From CAZGMJ01 sp964526785 (GTDB lineage: Bacteria > Planctomycetota > Phycisphaerae > Sedimentisphaerales > Anaerobacaceae): 30,172 nucleotides of DNA. A program made the position numbers and the translations under genes. The notes under the pieces were generated by a model. It was not told the origin of the DNA. It did no database searches and saw only the letters and a program-made list of their open reading frames with translations. The stretch is taken from contig CAZGMJ010000064.1 of assembly GCA_964526785.1 (NCBI GenBank), positions 1-30,172 on the forward strand, in the 5' to 3' direction. Of the stretch, positions 25,598 to 30,172 are shown piece after piece (position 1 is the stretch's first letter; every line of letters begins with the position of its first letter).

Positions 25598-25966
25598 AAG
25601 ACAGGATATGCTCGTGCTGTTTGATCGGGTGTGCTCTTCTACTCTCTGCGGCTCATGAGTATACCTGCATGGGCTATAGTCCGTGCTGCTTGTCCTGGCA
25701 ATCCCGACAGGTGGGACTGATCTTCATGGCCCGTATGTTAGGTGCACACTATACAGATGTGGTGGTCGAAAGTCAAGGGAATTCTCTGCCATGCCACAAG
25801 ATATGAGCCGCAGGTGGAATTGCCTATTGCCCCATCTCTAGCCATCTGATATTCTGATGCCAGGAGATATCCCAGTAAGACAGGTGGATATGGTCCTGTA
25901 AATCGAGGACAAGATGATTGTGTCGCCGGAATGCACGTTCCCGCACAGAGATCGAAAGGAGAGGAA

Positions 25967-26743
25967 ATGGCATCTAAATCAAAACATATCATAGCCTCAA
26001 TCATGTTTGGGCTACTGCTTGTTATTGTTATGTGGCAGCAGGGTAAGGTGCGGGAATGCAGACGCAGAATTGAGACGCTGGAGTATGAAAAGCATCATTA
26101 CCAGATGGGCATATTGCTTCACCAGCTACGGGTACCCTCGGAGGCTCTATACTATGACAGCGACGCAATGGAGGAGATTTCGGAGATCAGGATGAGGTAC
26201 TGGAAAGAACATGGGACAGACACATTCTGGCCCTACAGGGATGTCTTCTACAGCTATAATCAGATTCCTGATACAGCTGTTCGTCATGGTATCAATAAGG
26301 CTATCAGTCTGGAGGATAAAGACACTGTGCGCGTACGTTCGTACGAGCATTGGTGGTCAAACAATGCGACCATAGGAGTCGGTCAGCTTGCGCTTGACTT
26401 TCAGCTCGATCAGGGATTAGGCCCTTATTTTGAAGAGAATCCCGACAAGTTCGACAAGGTTATCAAACCCTGGGTGCTGCGTCTGACCGAAGCCTACCAC
26501 GTTAGCATCAGGCTGAAAGCGTGTGAAGTGTTACTGAATCGAGGCGACCGCTCGGAACAAGTACTGGGAGTGCTCCGCGAATTACTTAGTCAGCCAAAGC
26601 ATCTTGTTACTCGACATATAGACGGCAAGTCAGTTACATATTTGGAAGACAGTCGTGACACCCAGACTGCGATGGCGCTCAATGGGCAATATCAATTGGG
26701 TTTGGAGCGGACCGTACAGCCCGCCTCGAATCCAGAACGTTAG
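25967..26743 (+). CDS. Membrane-anchored coiled-coil protein of unknown function
   Basis: This is a 258-residue protein that I do not recognise. The start at 25967 is set by AAAGGAGAGG, which ends three bases before the ATG. Residues about 6-24 (IIASIMFGLLLVIVM) form one transmembrane helix. A predicted coiled coil follows at once (KVRECRRRIETLEYEKHHYQ), as in envelope proteins with a short cytoplasmic N-terminus. The remainder is soluble and outside the cytoplasm, with helical HEAT-like sequence near 190-225 (RLKACEVLLNRGDRSEQVLG). No catalytic motif is visible. Base composition is less GC-rich than in the neighbouring enzymes, especially its downstream sulfatase, which may indicate a different origin. 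It lies 111 bases before the sulfatase and may be cotranscribed with it. Confidence 0.75.
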   Translation: MASKSKHIIASIMFGLLLVIVMWQQGKVRECRRRIETLEYEKHHYQMGILLHQLRVPSEALYYDSDAMEEISEIRMRYWKEHGTDTFWPYRDVFYSYNQIPDTAVRHGINKAISLEDKDTVRVRSYEHWWSNNATIGVGQLALDFQLDQGLGPYFEENPDKFDKVIKPWVLRLTEAYHVSIRLKACEVLLNRGDRSEQVLGVLRELLSQPKHLVTRHIDGKSVTYLEDSRDTQTAMALNGQYQLGLERTVQPASNPER

Positions 26744-26854
26744 TCTGTGAATCGCTGCCTTACTATGGCAATGCAGGGTCAGTTCGGCTAACATAGCTGG
26801 CTGAATTATCAATTGTCGAACAGATGCTCCTTTTAAGGTGAGGCAGGACGCATT

Positions 26855-28261
26855 ATGGACGGGACACGACGTGGGTTTTTAAAAGTCGCACTTGGGGGTT
26901 TGGCGGCTGCTGGTTTGCCGGGATTGGCGTGGCCGAGGACGGCCGGTGGTGGCAGCGAGCCGCGGCCGAACATCATTTACATCATGCTCGACGATGCGGG
27001 GTATGGCGATTTCAGTGCGTTCGGTTCGAAGCATATCCAAACGCCGGCGATGGAGCGCATGTGTCGCGAGGGGATGAAATTCACAGATCACTATTCGGGC
27101 TCGTGCGTCTGTGCTCCGACACGGTGCGTGCTGATGACGGGACTCCACACAGGTCACTGTCGGCGGCGCGATAACGGCTCGAAGGCGCATCGGGAGGACA
27201 ATCCGCCGCGGGGGTTGGTGCCGCTGGCCGGGGAGGACCTGACCGTTGCGCAGGTACTCAAGCAAAACGGTTACGTCACCGGCGGGATCGGCAAATGGGG
27301 GCTGGGCAATCCGGGTACGGGGGCCGAGCCGGAGAACAAGGGCTTCGACTACTGGTACGGCTATCTCGATCAGGTGCACGCGCACGACCACTACACCGAC
27401 CACATCTGGGAAGCGGGGCGAATGATCGACGTGCCTGAGAATGCGGGCGGCAGGAAGGGGGCGTACATGCACGATCTGTTCGAGCGCAAGACGTTTGACT
27501 TCCTGCGAAAGCACCGCCGGCGCCCGTTCTTCTTGTACCTGGCGTACACGCTGCCGCACGGCAAGTATGAGATACCGCATGACGATCCGGCGTATCAGCC
27601 GTACAAGGAAAAGCCGTGGCCGCAGCAGGTGCGCAACTACGCAGCGATGATCACCCGCGCCGACCGTACTGTCGGCAGGGTGCTTGACCTGCTGGCCGAA
27701 CTGGGGCTCGACGACAACACCATCGTCTTTTATACGTCCGACAATGGGCCGAACACACCGTTCTTGAAGGACCTCGACAGCGCCGGCGGCCTGCGCGGCA
27801 TCAAGCGGCGGCTGTACGAGGGCGGCATTCGGGCCGCAATGGCCGTGCGGTGGCCCGGCCGGGTGCCCGCGGGGCGCACCAGTGACTTCGTGTGGGGTAT
27901 GCGGGACGTATTCCCCACGGCGTGCGATATCGCGGGAATAGAGCCGCCGGACGGGCTCGATGGGATGTCCGTACTGCCTGTGTTGCTGGGCAGACAGCAG
28001 AAGGCGCGGGAGCATATGTACTGGGAGTTCTACAGTCCGTTCCAGCAGGCGGTCCGCATGGGCGGATGGAAGGGGATTCGTTTTGGGACGGAAGAATCGG
28101 TCGAGCTGTACGATCTGGAGACGGATCGTGGCGAGCAGAACGATATCGCCGCACGGCATCCGCAGATCGTCGCCGGAATGCAGCACATCATGAACCGGAG
28201 CCACACCGATAGCCGCTACTGGCCGGCGGTGAAGAAGAGGAGTGGACGAAGAAGGCGATGA
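26855..28261 (+). CDS. Tat-exported formylglycine sulfatase resembling subfamily S1_16
   Basis: This is a 468-residue sulfatase. The ATG at 26855 has AAGGTGAGG (26835-26843) upstream and gives a Tat signal, TRRGFLKVALGG (4-15). PNIIYIMLDDAGYGD (38-52) carries the metal Asp pair at 46-47, and the formylglycine motif is C86-A-P-T-R90 in VCAPTRCVLMTGLHTGH. Where most sulfatases have GKWHLG this one has GKWGLG, followed by GFDYWYGYLDQVHAHDHY. From memory, that combination marks subfamily S1_16, whose studied members act on sulfated galactose. YTSDNG completes the metal site. Codons are strongly G-rich on the coding strand, unlike the C-rich sulfatases at 13.6-16.6 kb, which suggests a separate history. 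The propeller gene starts 70 bases after its stop. Confidence 0.92.
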   Translation: MDGTRRGFLKVALGGLAAAGLPGLAWPRTAGGGSEPRPNIIYIMLDDAGYGDFSAFGSKHIQTPAMERMCREGMKFTDHYSGSCVCAPTRCVLMTGLHTGHCRRRDNGSKAHREDNPPRGLVPLAGEDLTVAQVLKQNGYVTGGIGKWGLGNPGTGAEPENKGFDYWYGYLDQVHAHDHYTDHIWEAGRMIDVPENAGGRKGAYMHDLFERKTFDFLRKHRRRPFFLYLAYTLPHGKYEIPHDDPAYQPYKEKPWPQQVRNYAAMITRADRTVGRVLDLLAELGLDDNTIVFYTSDNGPNTPFLKDLDSAGGLRGIKRRLYEGGIRAAMAVRWPGRVPAGRTSDFVWGMRDVFPTACDIAGIEPPDGLDGMSVLPVLLGRQQKAREHMYWEFYSPFQQAVRMGGWKGIRFGTEESVELYDLETDRGEQNDIAARHPQIVAGMQHIMNRSHTDSRYWPAVKKRSGRRRR

Positions 28262-28331
28262 TCGCACAGGCGGAAGTAGAATCTATCGTTCAACTGAGAA
28301 GTAGTTCTTATAGCTATGGCACGGAGTGACG

Positions 28332-29924
28332 ATGCTGACCAAACGTCTGTATCTCGTATGTATGGTTCTGGCGGTTATGGCTGCGAATGGATGGAAGCAT
28401 CCGCCCCCCGTGTATGCCGGCGACAGCAGTCGCAAGCTTGTTTTCTTCGATTTGTGGAAGCTCGATTACTGGGACAATGTGGAGCTTGCGCAAGGAAAGC
28501 CGAAATGGCTGCACGAGGCTTCCTACACCGATCCGGGCCGTCCACCCCGGGGGATCTATTTTCCATCGGTTCTCCCCCGGCAATCGAATGGGAAATGGCG
28601 AATGGTATACTCGACGCGGTGGAGCCCTTTTCAGTTGATGGCGGCCGAGAGCAGTGATGGCCTGCACTGGAAGCCGCTCGCGGTCGATGATGTTGCCCCG
28701 GCCGGCGGCAAACTGGCGCCGCACCACGTATTTACACTCGCAAACGGCGAGGGCAGTGGAGTCTATGTGGATCCGCAGAATTCCGACGGATATCGCTATC
28801 GGATATTCGCGCGCCAGCATGGGGATCCGGTGCGTGAGCGTGCACTGGCCGATCCGGAACACCGCTGGCATACAATCGCCCGCAGCGAAGGTGAGAAACC
28901 ATACTTCAGCGAAGCTGTGACGCTGGTTTCCAAAGACGGACTGCACTGGCATCTCCGAACCGGGGGCCACTGGAACTGGGGACAGGATGGTTGGTTCCCC
29001 GAACCCCCGATCTTCGCTTTCTGGAACGATAAAAGGCAACAGCATGTGATGACCGTGCGCCCCGGTTGGGGCGACCGGCGCCAGTGCCTGCGCACGTCGA
29101 CTGATATGCGTTCGTGGAGCGATCCTGAACTGCTCTTGCAACCCGACGCGTTGGATACCGCCGGTCCCATCGGCATCTACGCATTTCCTGTTTTTCCGTT
29201 GCGTGGCGCAGGGTATGTCGGATTGGTCTGGATATTTCATAATTCCAGCAGCAACCGTGTCCAGAGCTTCAACCAGTTCTATGGCACGATGGATGCACAA
29301 CTGGCATTCAGTTACGACGGCGTTCGTTTCTATCGAGGTCTTCGCGATCCCTTCCTGCCGCGTAATCCCAGGCCCGAATTCGGATGTTCACAGATTCGCC
29401 CGTGCAGCATTGTAGAGACCGATTCCGACGTGAGGATATACTCGGCGGGACATCGGGCCGAGCATGGGCGCGAACCTCGTGCGCAACGGCAATCCGATGA
29501 ACCGCTCAGTGCGGTGATTGTGCACACTTTGCGAAAAGATGGATGGATGTTTCTGCGCTCTCGCGGAGACTGGGCGCGATTTCAGACCAAACCGTTTGCA
29601 CTTTTCAAACCGAGTATCCAGGCAAATGTCGATACGCGGTACGGCGAGATGCACTTCCAGTTGACCGATGAAAAGAGCGAACCGCTGGAGGGGTTCGCTT
29701 TCGACGACTGCGTGCCCATCCGGGGAGTCGATACGCTCGACCAGGAGTTGACATGGCGGGGGGCTGATTTGCGCTCCGTCCTCAATAAAGTGCTTCGCCT
29801 GGAAGTACGATTTCGCAACACCAATATATATGCATTCACGATGGATCATCATTTCCTGGATGCTATGGATCACTGGCTCCTGAAAGACGGCAAGCCGATC
29901 GACAGGCGGCTTTTCGACTACTGA
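28332..29924 (+). CDS. Secreted five-bladed-propeller, glycosidase-like protein (GH43/GH32-like fold)
   Basis: This is a 530-residue protein. The ATG at 28332 is chosen because GGAG is five bases upstream; an in-frame GTG at 28326 overlaps that site. Residues 1-30 form a signal peptide ending VYA-G. The blade signature of five-bladed glycosidase propellers recurs: GKWRMVYS then ESSDGLHW (106-113), VSKDGLHW (199-206), TSTDMRSW (255-262) and FSYDGVRF (326-333). WFPEPPIFAFW and EFGCSQIRP are plausible active-site segments, with acidic residues in the position of catalytic Asp or Glu. A C-terminal beta domain follows from about 410. It does not match a classic GH43 or GH32 pattern closely enough to name an activity; it belongs to an uncharacterised family common in PVC bacteria. 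It probably acts on the same glycan as the preceding sulfatase. Confidence 0.75.
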   Translation: MLTKRLYLVCMVLAVMAANGWKHPPPVYAGDSSRKLVFFDLWKLDYWDNVELAQGKPKWLHEASYTDPGRPPRGIYFPSVLPRQSNGKWRMVYSTRWSPFQLMAAESSDGLHWKPLAVDDVAPAGGKLAPHHVFTLANGEGSGVYVDPQNSDGYRYRIFARQHGDPVRERALADPEHRWHTIARSEGEKPYFSEAVTLVSKDGLHWHLRTGGHWNWGQDGWFPEPPIFAFWNDKRQQHVMTVRPGWGDRRQCLRTSTDMRSWSDPELLLQPDALDTAGPIGIYAFPVFPLRGAGYVGLVWIFHNSSSNRVQSFNQFYGTMDAQLAFSYDGVRFYRGLRDPFLPRNPRPEFGCSQIRPCSIVETDSDVRIYSAGHRAEHGREPRAQRQSDEPLSAVIVHTLRKDGWMFLRSRGDWARFQTKPFALFKPSIQANVDTRYGEMHFQLTDEKSEPLEGFAFDDCVPIRGVDTLDQELTWRGADLRSVLNKVLRLEVRFRNTNIYAFTMDHHFLDAMDHWLLKDGKPIDRRLFDY

Positions 29925-30172
29925 ACGTTGCTTCATTCACTGCGATGCCTGTCGCTTCTTTCGGGCACAACCTCCGGGTAAATCCGCTGTTTTCGGGTGA
30001 TTCCTGCCACGGCTCCCGACCACCCCGTTCGACGCGGTGGAATGACGGATGTTTTGGCAGGGACGCGACTGCTGGAATACGTGTATTCCGATGGCGTACA
30101 TCAAATCCACCCCAATCCACCTGAGAGAACCCCAGTTTGAGTTTATGCAAAGAAAAAGCCGACTCTGGATCG
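29925..30172. other. Right-edge intergenic region
   Basis: No gene is supported in these 248 bases. A stem-loop with CCACC/GGTGG arms and one mismatch lies at 30020-30040, about 95 bases after the last stop codon and without a good T tract. A 16-base palindrome follows at 30074-30089. Confidence 0.5.
30074..30089. promoter_or_regulatory. Perfect 16-bp palindrome, operator candidate
   Basis: GGAATAC and GTATTCC flank GT. Such 7-2-7 dyads are typical of dimeric repressor sites. The gene it would control lies beyond the window. Confidence 0.4.

Larger units (their letters stand above)
25352..25966. other. Structured intergenic region between divergent genes
   Basis: These 615 bases hold no convincing gene; a 98-codon frame at 25510-25806 has no domain, ribosome binding site or signal peptide. 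They contain an inverted TGTCAA/TTGACA pair (25455-25476), a strong 10-base stem hairpin (25558-25584) with a second hairpin touching it, and promoter space for both flanking genes. I could not fold it as a tRNA. Confidence 0.6.

Noticed and set aside
26331..26344. Palindrome CGTACG-TT-CGTACG
   Set aside because: It lies inside the coding sequence of the anchored protein and encodes ordinary residues. No regulatory role is suggested by its position.
26879..28267. A 462-codon open frame on the minus strand opposite the Tat sulfatase
   Set aside because: The plus strand encodes an unmistakable sulfatase. The minus frame is Arg/Pro/His-rich with no domain and arises from the G-rich codon use of the real gene.
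1..30172. Mobile elements, CRISPR arrays, rRNA or toxin-antitoxin genes
   Set aside because: No transposase motifs, terminal inverted repeats flanking genes, regularly spaced repeats or RNA gene signatures were seen on either strand.

Overview
The window looks like a polysaccharide-degradation region of a bacterium from the PVC superphylum, most likely a planctomycete (Phycisphaerae-like by gene content; inference, not proven). The reasons are the density of formylglycine sulfatases (four), twin-arginine signals on catabolic proteins, a hydrazine-synthase-alpha-like propeller protein with a CxxCH motif, a PQQ-type beta-propeller fused to a methyltransferase-like domain, a Gfo/Idh/MocA protein with a Tat signal, and the absence of SusC/SusD-type transport genes. 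Almost every encoded protein carries a Sec or Tat export signal, so this is mainly a secreted or periplasmic enzyme set. No rRNA, tRNA, insertion sequence, phage gene or CRISPR array was seen.

Layout. 1-2424 (minus) is an HzsA-like protein cut by the left edge, downstream of a GH95 glycosidase (2577-4856, minus). A 400-base divergent region with two good sigma70-type promoters separates these from a rightward Gfo/Idh/MocA protein (5257-6618) and a Tat sulfatase (6985-8628). A small secreted protein (8760-9593) reads leftward. After about 640 bases without a convincing gene comes the rightward exported methyltransferase/PQQ-propeller fusion (10230-13526). It is followed by a terminator that overlaps a promoter, then two Sec-exported sulfatases in tandem (13653-14933 and 14958-16583). 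Three leftward genes follow in map order: a GH2 beta-galactosidase with an inserted LamG-like domain (16811-20575), a nucleoside-hydrolase-like protein that is probably translated from a leaderless mRNA (20757-21842), and a large LCAT-like serine hydrolase (21935-25351). A 615-base structured intergenic region precedes three rightward genes: a membrane-anchored protein of unknown function (25967-26743), a Tat sulfatase resembling S1_16 (26855-28261) and a secreted five-bladed-propeller glycosidase-like protein (28332-29924).

Working model (inference). The sulfatases remove sulfate esters from an algal or animal-type sulfated glycan. GH95 removes alpha-L-fucose or alpha-L-galactose, GH2 removes beta-galactose, and the terminal propeller protein may act on another linkage. 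The pairing of GH95 with a beta-galactosidase and a probable galactose-6/4-sulfatase fits a sulfated galactan or fucogalactan. The HzsA-like protein, the methyltransferase/propeller fusion, the LCAT-like hydrolase and the 258-residue anchored protein have no assigned step and are the most likely sources of new biology. Transporters, a dedicated regulator and the sulfatase-maturing radical SAM enzyme are not in the window and must be encoded elsewhere.
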